From NCBI RefSeq assembly GCF_011250635.1, contig NZ_JAANNP010000001.1:173085-237084 (forward strand): 64,000 nt of DNA, written 5' to 3'. Source of the DNA: Motilibacter deserti (GTDB lineage Bacteria; Actinomycetota; Actinomycetes; Motilibacterales; Motilibacteraceae). How positions within the stretch are numbered: position 1 is the stretch's first letter; each line of letters begins with the position of its first letter. Of the stretch, positions 1 through 10,105 are shown piece by piece. Both the position numbers and the translations under genes were made by a program. The notes under the pieces are model-generated. The model saw nothing but the letters and a program-made list of their open reading frames with translations. It was not told the DNA's origin and searched no databases.

Positions 1-984
1 CGTGCTGTGGGCGATCTCGCGGATGGACGCGCCCATCTCCTCCGAGCCGGCGGCGACGGTGCCGACGCCGCGCGAGACCTGCTCGACGGTCGTGGCCACC
101 GACTGCGCCTGCCGCGAGGAGTCGGCTGCGGCGGCCGAGATCTGCCCGGCCGCGCCCGAGAGCTGCTGGGCCGCGGCGGCGAGCCCGTCCGCGGAGTGCG
201 AGACGGCGCCGACGAGGCCTCGGACGCCCTCCTGCGCGTGGCTCAGCGCGGCCGCCATACGACCGATCTCGTCGTTGGCACGGGTGTGGACGGCCCGGGT
301 GACGTCCCCCTCGGCGAGCGCGTCGAGGGCCAGGACGGTCTCCCGCAAGGGGCGGACGATCCCGCGGGCGACGCGCCAGGAGATGCCGACGAGGAGCACG
401 AGCGCGACCAAGATGCTGACCACCGTGGTGCGCCGGACCGCGCTCACGGCCGAGTCGACCGCAGCCTCGGCCCGGGCCACGTCGCCGTCCATCGCGTCGA
501 GGGTGGAGGAGACTGCCGCGTCGGTGGCGTCGTTGGCCTGCTGGACGTCGTCGTAGGCGGCGCGAGCCTGGGCCTGGTCGGCCACTGCTCCGTCGATGAC
601 CTCCTCGATCTGCCCGAAGTAGTCATCGAAGGCCTGCTGCAGCTCGGTGACGGGCTTCGCCGTGCCAGCCGGCAGCTGCGCGGCGGGCGGAAGCTTGGCC
701 AGGAGCTCCTCCGCGGTCGCGACGTCGTCGGCGAGCTCGGCCTTCTGCGCCTCGGGGTCCTTGCGGACCATCGCCTTGTAGGCGTCGACCTTGAGCTCGC
801 TCGCCCGGGTGTCCAGGCGCAGGACATTGGCCCGCGCGTCACGGATCTTGCCCAGCAGGGCCTGTTCGTCGTCGATGCGCTCGGCACCGAGCACGGCGAC
901 CGCGCCGACGGTGAGGGTGGACAGGACGCCGACGCCTGCGATGGCGCCGAGCTTCGCGGAGATGGAGGCCGTAGGACGCTTCAC
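1..984 (-). CDS. Methyl-accepting chemotaxis protein, 3' part missing
   Basis: Transmembrane chemoreceptor that would pass ligand signals to CheA/CheW. About 328 residues are visible: a basic N-terminus, TM1 at about 11-33, a helical Ala-rich periplasmic four-helix-bundle region at 35-185, TM2 at about 187-204, and a HAMP domain at about 205-258 (RGIVRPLRE and NDEIGRMA motifs). After that comes the start of the methylation-helix/signalling coiled coil; the highly conserved hairpin tip lies outside the window. Start: GTG at 984 with GGGAG seven bases upstream. An in-frame GTG at 1020 would add 12 residues but has no Shine-Dalgarno sequence. Its presence implies a motile organism. Ligand cannot be inferred. 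Confidence 0.9.
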   Translation of the reverse strand, partial: MKRPTASISAKLGAIAGVGVLSTLTVGAVAVLGAERIDDEQALLGKIRDARANVLRLDTRASELKVDAYKAMVRKDPEAQKAELADDVATAEELLAKLPPAAQLPAGTAKPVTELQQAFDDYFGQIEEVIDGAVADQAQARAAYDDVQQANDATDAAVSSTLDAMDGDVARAEAAVDSAVSAVRRTTVVSILVALVLLVGISWRVARGIVRPLRETVLALDALAEGDVTRAVHTRANDEIGRMAAALSHAQEGVRGLVGAVSHSADGLAAAAQQLSGAAGQISAAAADSSRQAQSVATTVEQVSRGVGTVAAGSEEMGASIREIAHST

Positions 985-1096
985 GCTCTGCTCCCGATCG
1001 GAAGTGACCTCCTCCTGCACGGAGGAGTACCTTCTAGATCGCCCGGCCAGCATTGCGCCTGAGCCGATGGTCCCGGCCGTTATCGAGTCGAGACGG

Positions 1097-2557
<1,461 letters not shown>

Positions 2558-2605
2558 CGGGCGCCTCCGGGGCCGCTGCCCGTGGAGAGGCCGCGGGGCG
2601 AGCCG

Positions 2606-3376
2606 TCAGCCGCGGGTCGCCAGCACGTGGATCTGGGTGGCGACGGCTCGGAACGCCGGGTGCTCGGCCGCGGCGGACTCCAGGGCCAGCAGAGCGTCGA
2701 CGGCTCCGGGCTCGCCGTCGATGAGCGCGCCGGGCACGAGGTCGGCGAAGACGCGGACGCCGTGGACGGAGCCCACGACGAGCCCGGCCTCGGTGAGCAG
2801 CTGCTCGAGCTCGGCGTCGCTGAACCGCCGCGGCATCGGGTCGCGGTCGCCCCACCGGCCAGCCGGGTCCGACAAGGCCTGCCGGGCTTCGGTGAAGTGC
2901 CCCGCGATGGCGCGGGAGAGCACCGCGGCGTTGCGGTTGGCGACGAGCAGGCTGAGCGTGCCGCCAGGGCGCAGGCACCCGGCGACGGCCGCCACCGCGG
3001 ACGCCGCGTCATCGACGTGCTCGAGCACGCCGTGGCAGAGCACGAGGTCGACGCTCCCGGGCGAGACGACCTCGAGCAGGCCGGCGGCGTCGCCTTGGAC
3101 TGCGGACACGCGGTCGGCCACGCCGGCCTCGGCGACCCGGCGCTCGAGCGCGGCGAGTGCGTCGGGGCTGGGGTCGACGACGGTGACGTTGTGCCCGCGC
3201 TCGGCCAGCGGCACGGCGAACCCGCCTGTGCCCCCGCCGGCGTCGAGCACGTCGAGCGGACGGTCGCCAGCGTCCCCGGGCCCCCCCGTGCGCTCGAGCA
3301 CCGAGCGCAGGACGTCCCACACCACACCGGTGCGGACACGGCTGCGATCGGCACGGACGCGTGTCGGGAAGTCGGC
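2606..3376 (-). CDS. Class I SAM-dependent methyltransferase
   Basis: Predicted cytosolic SAM-dependent methyltransferase of unknown substrate, 256 residues. It has the Rossmann motif I (VLDAGGGTGG), an acidic residue ending strand 2 (VTVVDPSPD) and the motif around LVLCHGVLEHVDD typical of Methyltransf_11/25 families. The reading frame stays open upstream to 3481, but I place the start at GTG 3376. A TAGGGT -10 hexamer sits seven bases upstream (3384-3389), giving a leaderless mRNA, and the protein then begins VADFPTRVRADR. This start also avoids overlap with the DnaE2 stop at 3420. The gene sits between dnaE2 and dinB; a DNA-repair role is possible by context only. Confidence 0.85.
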   Translation of the reverse strand, partial: ADFPTRVRADRSRVRTGVVWDVLRSVLERTGGPGDAGDRPLDVLDAGGGTGGFAVPLAERGHNVTVVDPSPDALAALERRVAEAGVADRVSAVQGDAAGLLEVVSPGSVDLVLCHGVLEHVDDAASAVAAVAGCLRPGGTLSLLVANRNAAVLSRAIAGHFTEARQALSDPAGRWGDRDPMPRRFSDAELEQLLTEAGLVVGSVHGVRVFADLVPGALIDGEPGAVDALLALESAAAEHPAFRAVATQIHVLATRG

Positions 3377-3383
3377 CACAGCA

Positions 3384-3389
3384 GGGACC
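3384..3389 (-). promoter_or_regulatory. -10 element (TAGGGT), leaderless start of methyltransferase
   Basis: TAGGGT on the minus strand is followed by seven bases and then the GTG start at 3376. No clear -35 was found. Confidence 0.45.
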
Positions 3390-3419
3390 CTAACCGCCTG
3401 CTCTGACGCGGGTGCCGCG

Positions 3420-6400
3420 TCATCGGCCCGAGCTCCCCGGGCTGGAGTGCCACAGCTTGCGCGGCGCTGACTTGGCGTCACCGCCGGCGGGTGCGATGTC
3501 CGCGTAGGGGGACTGCCGGAACCCGCTGGGGTGGACCAGGACCCGGTGCGTCAGGCGGTCCGGCGCAGCCGCAGCAGCCCCCGCTCCAGCCGCAGCCGCA
3601 GCCGCAGCGCCCTCCACTCCAGCCACAGCCGCCGGAGCATCGGGCAGCGGTACGCCGCCGGCCGGGAACGGGCTCCGTCCCCGCATCCCGCCCGCACCGG
3701 ACCCGGCGTCGCTCTCGCGGGGCTCGTAGGTCCCGACGCTGGAGCCGACGGGAGGCCGGACGAGGACCGGGCGGCTCGACCTGCTTGCGGCAGCGCCGGC
3801 GACGGCCTGCTCGAGCGCCGCCTGCCCCACCGCTGCCGGGTCCGCGCTCATCAGCTCCTCCACCGCGGGCATTCCCTCGGCCTCCCAGGCCGCGTAGAGC
3901 CGAGGCAGCTCCCAGCATCCGGTCGCGCGCAGCGAGATGCCGCGCGGCCCGGTGCGCCGGGTGACCCCGCGGATGACGAGCAGCCACGAGTGGAACAGCG
4001 TCGACGCGTAGCCGATCTGCGCGTCCTCGAAGAACGTGGCGTCCACCGGGCCGGTCGCGTCGTCGAGGGTGACGAAGACGACCCGTCGGCCGGAGCGGAT
4101 CGGCGGGGTCTGGGTGGCGACCTTCACCCCGGCGACGAGCACCTCGGACGCGGAGCGGCGGGAGAGCAGCCCCGTGGACCGGGTGACCCCGAGCGCGTCC
4201 AGCAGCGGGGTGTAGAAGTCGACGACGTGCCGGCTCACGTCGAGGCCGAGGACCTCGAGCTCGGCGCGTACGCGCTCCGCGCTGGTCATCTCCGGGAGCC
4301 CGCTCCCCCGTACCGCGTCGGGTGCGTCGCCCAGGTCGAGGGCGAGCTGCATCGGCTGCTCGGCCACGGGCGCGGCCGCCTGCGACTGGCGCGCCGCACG
4401 CTCGCGCACGTCGAACGTGCCGCCCTGGGCACGTCCACCGGTGCCGCCATCACCAACGCCAGCGCTCCCAGCACCTCCAGCACCGGCACCGGCCTCGAGG
4501 CCTGCAGTCGGATTCATGTCCCGAGCTTCGCCAGTCGGCCGGACGGCCTTGGTGCGGGCACGCCCGCGGGCACCAGCCCCGCGCGTCGTGGCGCGCGACC
4601 ACCGGTCGAGCTCGAGGACCTGCAGCAGCAGGTCGCGGCGGGTGACCGCTCCCCGGCGCCGGACCGGCACCGGGGAGCCGATGCCGTAGATCGAGTCGAA
4701 GGCGCCGGCGACGACGAGCCGCTCCACGATCGGCCGGGAGACGCGTGCCCGGTGCCAGAAGTCCGCGAGCGAGCCGTAGGGACGGCCCCCGACGATGCGC
4801 GCGGTCTCGGCGTCGGAGATCCCCTTCACGTCGGCCAGCCCGAGCCGGATGCCGTAGGCCCGTCCGTCGGGCAGCCCCTCCTCCGGCTCGCGCCGCGGCG
4901 GGGCGTCCAGGATCCACGGAGGCGGCTCGTCGAGGACGCCGACGCGCTCGACGCGGTATTCGGCGTCGGAGAGGTTGACGTCGAGCGGGAGGACGGCGAT
5001 GCCGAACTGGCGCGCGTCGTCGAGGATCAGCCGCTTGGGGTACATCCCCGGGTCGTGTGTGAGCACGCCGGCCAGGAACGCCGCCGGATGGTGCGCCTTG
5101 AGCCACGCCGACTGGTAGGTGGGCAGGGCGAACGCCGCGGCGTGGGCCTTGCAGAACCCGAACGAGGCGAACGCCTCGAGCACCTCCCACACCCGCTGCA
5201 CCAGGTCGGGCTCGTATCCGCGGGCGAGCGCACGGGGGAAGAAGAGCTCCTTGAACTCCGTCTTGCCGACGGCGTCACCGAGCGCGCGACGGGCTTCGTC
5301 GGCCTCCGCGAGGGTGCATCCCGTGAAGGTCGCGACGATCTCGAGGACCTGCTCGTGGAAGACGACGACCCCGCTCGTCCCCTCGAGCACCGGGCGCAGG
5401 TCGTCGTGCAGGTAGTGCGCCGCGCTCCACCCCTGCCGGGCCTCGAGGAACGGCGTGACCATGTCGCTCTTGACCGGGCCGGGCCGGAACAGCGAGATGT
5501 CGATGATGAGGTCGGCGAAGGTCTCCGGGGAGAACTTGCCGACCAGCTCGCGCTGGCCCGGGGACTCGATCTGGAAGCAGCCCAGGGTGCGCGAGGACTG
5601 GATGAGGCGGTAGGTCGCGGGGTCGTCGAGCGGCACCTGCCGCTGGTCGTCGACGTCCACCCGGACGTCGTCGACCCGCGCGATCTCGCTCATCGCGTGC
5701 GCCATCGCGGACTGCATGCGCACGCCGAGAACGTCGAGCTTGAGCAGGCCGAGGTCCTCGACGTCGTCCTTGTCGAACTGGCTCATCGGGAAGCCCAGCC
5801 AGCTCGCCTCGACGGGGGTGCGGTCGAGCAGTGTCGCGTCCGACAGCAGCACCCCGCACGGGTGGAGCGCGACGTGCCGGGGCAGGCCGTCGAGGCGCTC
5901 AACGAGGCCGAGCATCAGGTCCAGCCGGGAGGCGTCGATGCCGCTGGCGCGCAGCTCGGGCAGCTCGCGCAGCGCGACCCGCGCGTCGCGTGCGCGGATG
6001 TGCGGGAACGCCTTGGCCAGCGAGTCGACCTCGCCGGGGGGCAGCCCGAGCGCGGCGCCGACGTCGCGGATCGCGTGGCGCACGCGGTAGGTGTCCATCA
6101 TCGACACGCACGCCACCCGCTCGCCGCCGAACCGTTCGAGGACGCGCTCGTAGACCTCGGTACGGCGCGCGGACTCGACGTCGACGTCGATGTCGGGCAG
6201 CTGGGCCCGCAGCGGGGAGAGGAAGCGCTCCATCAGCAGCCCGTGGCGCATCGGGTCGACGCCCGAGACGCCGAGCAGGTAGTTGACCAGGCTGCCGGCC
6301 CCGGAGCCGCGCGCGGCGCACCGGACGTCCATGCCCCGGATGAGGTCCACGACGTCCGCGACCGTGAGGAAGTACGGCGCGAACCCGAGCCCGGCGATGA

Positions 6401-7538
6401 CCCCGAGCTCGTCGGTGAGCCGGTCCAGCACCTCCTTCGTCGGGGCCATCGCCCGCCGCCCGAGCCCCGCCTCGCACCGGGCGCGCAGGACGGCGTCGGC
6501 CGACTGCCCTTCGCTCACGGCACGCGGGTCGAGGACGTCGAGCTCGGGCAGGTGCGCCTTGCCGAGGCCGAGGTCCTCGACCGGGTCGAGGGCGCACCGG
6601 TCGGCGACGCCGCGCGTCGTCGCGAGCAGCCGAGAGGCGGCCTGCTCGCCGAGCCCGGCCAGCCGCGCGACCTCCTCGGCGACGAGGGCCATCTCCTTGC
6701 CGCTCTTGAGGCAGCCCTCCGCGTTGGTGCGGTCGACCGCACGCTCGCTGAGCGGCACGAGCCGGCGCGCGGAGTCCAGCACGTCCGCGACCGGCGCGTC
6801 GGCCCGGTCGGCGTAGCGGACGGCGTTCGCCAGCACGGCCCCCACGCCCTCGTCCGTGGCGAGGCGCAGCATCCGCGCAGCGGCCGCGCTGTCGCCCCGG
6901 CCGCGGTGGGAGACGACCTCGACGTAGAGGCTGCCGGCGGGCAGCAGCGCACGCCACCGGTGCAGCAGCGCACGAGCGCGGTCCGGGCGCCGCGCGGCCA
7001 GCGCACGCCCGACGTCCGAGCCCGGCCCGACCAGCACGAGCAGCCCGCCGTCGGCGGCGTGCTCGGCGATCAGGTCCATCGTCGTCACCGGACGGCCGCG
7101 CTCGCCCCGCAGATGGGTCGCGGACACCAGCCGGCACAGGGACGCCCATCCGCGGCGGCTCTCCGCGAGCAGCACGATGCGCGGGTGGCGCGGGTCCACC
7201 TCGGCGCCACCGCGCGCGGGAGTACGTCGTGACGGGGCGCCGACCGGACCGGCCACCGGACCGGCCACCGGACCGGCGGCTGCGGCTGCCCCGGTGCCGC
7301 CGGCCGGCTCGACGGCCGGGTCCACCGCGAGGTCGACGCCGAGGACGGGGCGGAGCCCGGCGCGCATGCACGCCTTCACGAACCGCACCGCGCCGTAGGT
7401 GCCGTCCCGGTCGGTCAGGGCGAGCGCCTCCATCCCGTGGTCGGCCGCGCGCTCGACGAGGACGTGCGGGTGCGATGCGCCATGTCGCAGCGAGTAGCCG
7501 GAGGCGACGTGGAGGTGGACGAACGGGTCGCCGGTCAT
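3420..7538 (-). CDS. dnaE2: Error-prone DNA polymerase III alpha subunit DnaE2
   Basis: Replicative-type polymerase of the SOS mutasome, responsible for damage-induced mutagenesis in actinobacteria. 1372 residues from ATG 7538. The order is: PHP domain (residues ~5-300, beginning FVHLHVASGYS); Pol III palm with the catalytic PDIDVDVE at about 448-455; fingers; helix-hairpin-helix region; then an OB-fold part. The protein ends KLWHSSPGSSGR, the usual DnaE2 C-terminus. Three low-complexity insertions make it longer than typical (~1050-1150): an AGPV tetrapeptide repeat near residues 88-100, a Gly/Ala-rich segment near residue 1070, and an Ala-run before the C-terminus. The frame stays open upstream to 7985, but that extension is Cys/Arg-rich repeat translation and is rejected. 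No good Shine-Dalgarno precedes ATG 7538. Same strand as the HEPN and DUF6504 genes. Confidence 0.95.
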   Translation of the reverse strand: MTGDPFVHLHVASGYSLRHGASHPHVLVERAADHGMEALALTDRDGTYGAVRFVKACMRAGLRPVLGVDLAVDPAVEPAGGTGAAAAAGPVAGPVAGPVGAPSRRTPARGGAEVDPRHPRIVLLAESRRGWASLCRLVSATHLRGERGRPVTTMDLIAEHAADGGLLVLVGPGSDVGRALAARRPDRARALLHRWRALLPAGSLYVEVVSHRGRGDSAAAARMLRLATDEGVGAVLANAVRYADRADAPVADVLDSARRLVPLSERAVDRTNAEGCLKSGKEMALVAEEVARLAGLGEQAASRLLATTRGVADRCALDPVEDLGLGKAHLPELDVLDPRAVSEGQSADAVLRARCEAGLGRRAMAPTKEVLDRLTDELGVIAGLGFAPYFLTVADVVDLIRGMDVRCAARGSGAGSLVNYLLGVSGVDPMRHGLLMERFLSPLRAQLPDIDVDVESARRTEVYERVLERFGGERVACVSMMDTYRVRHAIRDVGAALGLPPGEVDSLAKAFPHIRARDARVALRELPELRASGIDASRLDLMLGLVERLDGLPRHVALHPCGVLLSDATLLDRTPVEASWLGFPMSQFDKDDVEDLGLLKLDVLGVRMQSAMAHAMSEIARVDDVRVDVDDQRQVPLDDPATYRLIQSSRTLGCFQIESPGQRELVGKFSPETFADLIIDISLFRPGPVKSDMVTPFLEARQGWSAAHYLHDDLRPVLEGTSGVVVFHEQVLEIVATFTGCTLAEADEARRALGDAVGKTEFKELFFPRALARGYEPDLVQRVWEVLEAFASFGFCKAHAAAFALPTYQSAWLKAHHPAAFLAGVLTHDPGMYPKRLILDDARQFGIAVLPLDVNLSDAEYRVERVGVLDEPPPWILDAPPRREPEEGLPDGRAYGIRLGLADVKGISDAETARIVGGRPYGSLADFWHRARVSRPIVERLVVAGAFDSIYGIGSPVPVRRRGAVTRRDLLLQVLELDRWSRATTRGAGARGRARTKAVRPTGEARDMNPTAGLEAGAGAGGAGSAGVGDGGTGGRAQGGTFDVRERAARQSQAAAPVAEQPMQLALDLGDAPDAVRGSGLPEMTSAERVRAELEVLGLDVSRHVVDFYTPLLDALGVTRSTGLLSRRSASEVLVAGVKVATQTPPIRSGRRVVFVTLDDATGPVDATFFEDAQIGYASTLFHSWLLVIRGVTRRTGPRGISLRATGCWELPRLYAAWEAEGMPAVEELMSADPAAVGQAALEQAVAGAAASRSSRPVLVRPPVGSSVGTYEPRESDAGSGAGGMRGRSPFPAGGVPLPDAPAAVAGVEGAAAAAAAGAGAAAAAPDRLTHRVLVHPSGFRQSPYADIAPAGGDAKSAPRKLWHSSPGSSGR

Positions 7539-8059
7539 CGGAGACGTCGCGGGTGCCAGGCCGTCAGGACGGTGCGAGGGCCAGAGCCACGCCGCGACGC
7601 AGCGCCGAGGCGTGCCGCAGAGCAAACGCGCACCGCAGAACCCGCACGTGCCGCAGAACCGGCGCGCACCGTAGAGCGCGCGCAGGCCCGTGCCGAGCGG
7701 GACGAGCCCGGCGGGGCCGGAGCCGGCACGCCGAGACCCGGCACGCCGAGGAGAGCCGTATCGCGCAGGAGAGCCATGGAGGAGCCTTGCCAGAGCAGAG
7801 GTTGGAGCAGGGTCTTGGGACGGTGCAGGACGACGTGGCGGGCGAGCAGTCGACCGCGGCGCAGAAGCAGGCCCGAGATCGCGCTGCGGTGCGGTGTCCG
7901 TGGGAGTGGCGCTCCCGCACCGGACGCGGCACGGGACAGCACAGCGACCAGCACAGGAACCACCACCGGAACCAGCACAGGACACGGCACGGGAACGAGC
8001 ATCCGAACAGCACGGGAGCCAGCACCGGGCCTAGCGACTCCGGTCCGGGGCGCCACTGG
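7539..8059. other. 521-bp gap between dnaE2 and HEPN gene, repeat-rich
   Basis: No convincing gene. The minus-strand frames that are open here translate to Arg/Cys/Pro-rich low-complexity sequence. The gap holds a four-copy 18-nt repeat (7612-7683), a two-copy CCGGCACGCCGAG repeat (about 7730-7755) and a run of degenerate CAGCACRGGAACC-like units (about 7935-8030). Confidence 0.5.
7612..7683. repeat. Degenerate 18-nt tandem repeat, 4 copies
   Basis: Units begin at 7612, 7630, 7648 and 7666. Each has the form (GTG or GCA)CCG(C/T)AGA followed by a variable half. The purely 18-nt period keeps frame but no coding function is apparent. Confidence 0.8.
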
Positions 8060-8551
8060 TCAGGCTGGGATACCGAGAGCGGACTCGACGACGCCTAGGA
8101 ATGCCTCGGCGTCGCGCAGCAGGTCGTCCGCGTCGCGCTCTGACACGGCGCGGCGCAGCCCCGCCTCGGCCGCGGCCCGTTTGGACGCTCCCGCCGCGAA
8201 GAACGTCGCCCACTCCTGCATCTCCGGGGCCACCCGGGTCAGCAGGTCCCACGCCGTGCGGACGCGCCGACGACCGTCCGGTCGGGCACGGACCGCCAGG
8301 ATCGCCGCTGCTGCGTGGAGCGCCGCCCGGTGCGCGGCCGCGTAGCGGTCGGCCGGCACCGTGCTCGCCGCAGAGCGCGCGAGGTCGCGGCGCGCGGCGT
8401 CGAGCAGGTCGAGCGCTGCACCCGGCAGCGGCGCCCGGTAGGGAGCCGGACCAGAAGCACGGCCGGTGGCCGTCCCGGAAGCCCGGCCGGCAGCCGTCCC
8501 GGACGCGCCGTCGGAAGCCCCGCGCGCGCGAGCCAACGTCCCCGTCGTCAT
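8060..8551 (-). CDS. SAV_6107-type HEPN domain protein
   Basis: 163-residue helical protein. The first ~40 residues are a low-complexity tail (repeats of AGRASGTA). The remainder resembles the SAV_6107-type HEPN family, which is regularly found next to dnaE2 in actinobacteria. Visible features are an amphipathic helix with LLDAARRDLARSAAS, then RYAAAHRAALHAAAAILA, and a C-terminal part with ATFFAAGASKRAAAEAGL. The RX4-6H pattern of HEPN nucleases is only partly matched (RYAAAHRAALH), so RNase activity is uncertain. ATG at 8551 follows GGAGGAG. It lies in the LexA-headed operon between DUF6504 and dnaE2, which suggests a role in damage-induced mutagenesis. Confidence 0.75.
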   Translation of the reverse strand: MTTGTLARARGASDGASGTAAGRASGTATGRASGPAPYRAPLPGAALDLLDAARRDLARSAASTVPADRYAAAHRAALHAAAAILAVRARPDGRRRVRTAWDLLTRVAPEMQEWATFFAAGASKRAAAEAGLRRAVSERDADDLLRDAEAFLGVVESALGIPA

Positions 8552-8688
8552 GTCTCCTCCTCCTGGTCCGGCTGTTGGTCGTCCCGTTGCTGGACCGCCG
8601 GCCGGCCGGTCGTCGCCGCCAGCTCGGCCACTCGCTCCGCTGCCACCACTCGCTCCGCTGCCACCACTCGCTCCCTACCTCTGTCCAC
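8548..8688 (-). CDS. Possible 46-aa ORF coupled to HEPN gene
   Basis: GTG 8688 opens a 46-codon frame whose TGA overlaps the HEPN ATG (ATGA). A GAGGGG stretch lies about five bases before the GTG. The product is charged and repetitive: ERVVAA occurs twice in a row, encoded by an 18-nt tandem DNA repeat, then a Gln/Asp/Glu-rich end. The overlap favours translational coupling, but the repetitive DNA makes a chance ORF quite possible. Confidence 0.25.
   Translation of the reverse strand: MDRGRERVVAAERVVAAERVAELAATTGRPAVQQRDDQQPDQEEET
8628..8674. repeat. 18-nt tandem repeat, 2.6 copies
   Basis: The unit CCACTCGCTCCGCTGCCA starts at 8628, 8646 and 8664 without mismatch. Confidence 0.85.
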
Positions 8689-8770
8689 TGCCCCTCGCTC
8701 CGCTGCGTCCCTCGCCGGGGCCGCCGGGTGCACACGCAGTCCGAGGCGGTCCGGGTCGGTCCTAGGCGGT

Positions 8771-8815
<45 letters not shown>

Positions 8816-8861
8816 CCGGGTCGTCCCGGGGTCGGTCCGCGTCGCTCCGGGTCGGCCCCGG

Positions 8862-9335
8862 TCAGTCCAGGGCCGTGGTGAGGCGCCAGCCTCCGACAGC
8901 CCAGTCGAAGGCCAGGTCGAAGACTCCGCTGCCTGCGGCCCGGCCTGCGCTGGCCTCGACCCGCCACATCTCTCGCTCGCCTGCCTCCTCGAGGGCCAGC
9001 CCGGACGAGGCCGGCGGCAGCGCCGAGCCCCGAACGGTCGAGGCGCTCGAGGCGCTCGAGGGGTCGGGGGCACCGGAAGCCCCGACGCCGACAGGAGCGG
9101 GCCCCCGGTCGGAAGCCGACGCCGGGCGTGGCATGGACGGGGTCGCGGGCACGCCGGAGCCGGGCGCCTCGTCGGTGCCGTAGACGAGCTGGGCCGCGGG
9201 AGCCCTCCACCACGCCCCGGTCTCCACCCAGTGGGCGAGGACGTCGCGGACGACGTAGAGCTTGCCGCGCCAGAGGAACTGCTCAGGGGCGTCATCGCGG
9301 CGACGGACGTCCACGGGGTCGTCGTACCGTCTCAT
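8862..9335 (-). CDS. DUF6504 family protein
   Basis: 157 residues; no known biochemical activity. The N-terminal ~50 residues (RRRDDAPEQFLWRGKLYVVR, then VLAHWVETGAWW) and the C-terminal ~40 residues (REMWRVEASAGR ... FDLAFDWAVGGWRLTTALD) are the conserved parts. A Ser/Pro/Ala-rich linker of about 60 residues separates them and looks variable. The family is characteristically encoded beside dnaE2/imuB in actinobacteria. ATG 9335 is preceded by AAGGAGGAG. It is the first gene after the LexA box at 9505-9520, with a ~170-base leader carrying a strong hairpin. Confidence 0.8.
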   Translation of the reverse strand: MRRYDDPVDVRRRDDAPEQFLWRGKLYVVRDVLAHWVETGAWWRAPAAQLVYGTDEAPGSGVPATPSMPRPASASDRGPAPVGVGASGAPDPSSASSASTVRGSALPPASSGLALEEAGEREMWRVEASAGRAAGSGVFDLAFDWAVGGWRLTTALD

Positions 9336-9405
9336 CGGTCTCCTCCTTCACTGCGCACGCCGAGGCGAGCGAGTGCCGGGGGAAGCGGCACGCGCAGACC
9401 GGCAC

Positions 9406-9459
9406 GGCGGCCTCGGACGGCCAGGTCGCTTCCCCACGCCCTGGCCGTCCGCTGCCGCC
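9406..9459. promoter_or_regulatory. Strong hairpin in the leader of the SOS operon
   Basis: A 12-bp perfect inverted repeat (arms 9414-9425 and 9440-9451, 14-nt loop) is extended by GGCGGC/GCCGCC (9406-9411 and 9454-9459) across a 2x2 internal loop. It lies between the LexA box and the Shine-Dalgarno of DUF6504. No U-tract follows on either strand, so attenuation, mRNA stability or protein binding are more likely than simple termination. Confidence 0.6.
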
Positions 9460-9504
9460 TCACCGGCACGGGGGGTCGAGGTCCCGTGCCGGCGAGCCGA
9501 TCAT

Positions 9505-9520
9505 TCGAACGTCTGTTCGA
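9505..9520 (-). promoter_or_regulatory. LexA-binding SOS box
   Basis: TCGAACGTCTGTTCGA matches the mycobacterial/actinobacterial LexA consensus TCGAAC-N4-GTTCGA exactly; the palindrome extends one further A/T pair on each side. It stands upstream of DUF6504, the HEPN gene and dnaE2, and is the only such site seen in the window. Confidence 0.9.
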
Positions 9521-9664
9521 ACACCGGCAAGGCTAGCCCCTAGCCCCGACAGCCCGCAACGGCAGGCCCGCCGCCCGTTCGAGCGACACCGCGTCCGCGG
9601 CTCGGGCGACCCCGCGCACCGCCGGGACGAGCGGACGCGAGGGGACGCGAGAGCCGGACGGCCA

Positions 9665-9724
9665 AGAGCCAGCAGGCGGGACAGAAAGCCAGCAGGCAGG
9701 ACAGAGAGCCGACGGGCAGGCCAG
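9665..9724. repeat. 20-nt degenerate tandem repeat, 3 copies
   Basis: Units of the type AGAGCCAGCAGGCGGGACAG begin near 9665, 9685 and 9705. They lie between the SMR operon stop and the LexA box. Confidence 0.7.
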
Positions 9725-9784
9725 GGAGCAGGGAACCAGGGACCGAGCACAGCGCCGGACCGGAGAGGCCGGACAGCGCCGGCG

Positions 9785-10105
9785 CTAGTGCGGCCGACCG
9801 AGCTCGACGAGCAGGACCCCGGCGATGATGAGCACGATCCCGCACGCCATCGTCCGGGAGACCGCCTCCGCAAAGAGGACGCGCCCGAGCAGAGCCGTCA
9901 GTGCGACCCCGCTGGCGGACCAGATGCCGTAGGCGACCCCGATCCCCATGCCGCGGTCGAGCGCGAGGGCCAGCATCACGAAGGCCACCGCATATCCGAC
10001 GGCGACGGCGGCGTACCACGAGCCGGAGCCGCGGGTCGCCATCCGCAGCGACACCGTGCCCGCGACCTCGGAGAGGATGGCGAGCGCGAGGAAGGCGTAC
10101 GCCAT
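9785..10105 (-). CDS. SMR-family small multidrug transporter, second of pair
   Basis: 106-residue membrane protein with four predicted TM helices, the usual SMR size. It exchanges protons for cationic drugs or metabolites. The essential glutamate of TM1 is present (LAILSEVAGTVSLRMA), as are the GVAYGIWSASGVALTA motif of TM3 and a C-terminal GIVLIIAGVLLVEL. Its ATG overlaps the stop of the upstream SMR gene (ATGA), so the two are translationally coupled. Such adjacent pairs (EbrAB/YkkCD type) often act as heterodimers with opposite topology; that is family knowledge, not shown here. Confidence 0.92.
   Translation of the reverse strand: MAYAFLALAILSEVAGTVSLRMATRGSGSWYAAVAVGYAVAFVMLALALDRGMGIGVAYGIWSASGVALTALLGRVLFAEAVSRTMACGIVLIIAGVLLVELGRPH

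Larger units (their letters stand above)
9336..9784. other. 449-bp gap upstream of DUF6504
   Basis: Holds the hairpin and LexA box described separately. From 9540 to 9784 there is no convincing gene, only repetitive purine-rich sequence. There is no imuA' or imuB homologue here, where actinobacterial mutasome cassettes often have them. Confidence 0.6.

Noticed and set aside
3531-7232. Very long open frame on the plus strand opposite dnaE2
   Set aside because: It is the antisense of a conserved polymerase and its translation is Arg/Ala/Gly/Pro-rich without domains; such frames are routine at this GC content.
7539-7985. N-terminal extension of DnaE2 to 7985
   Set aside because: The extension is Cys/Arg-rich repeat translation; family members begin close to FVHLHVASGYS, which fits ATG 7538.
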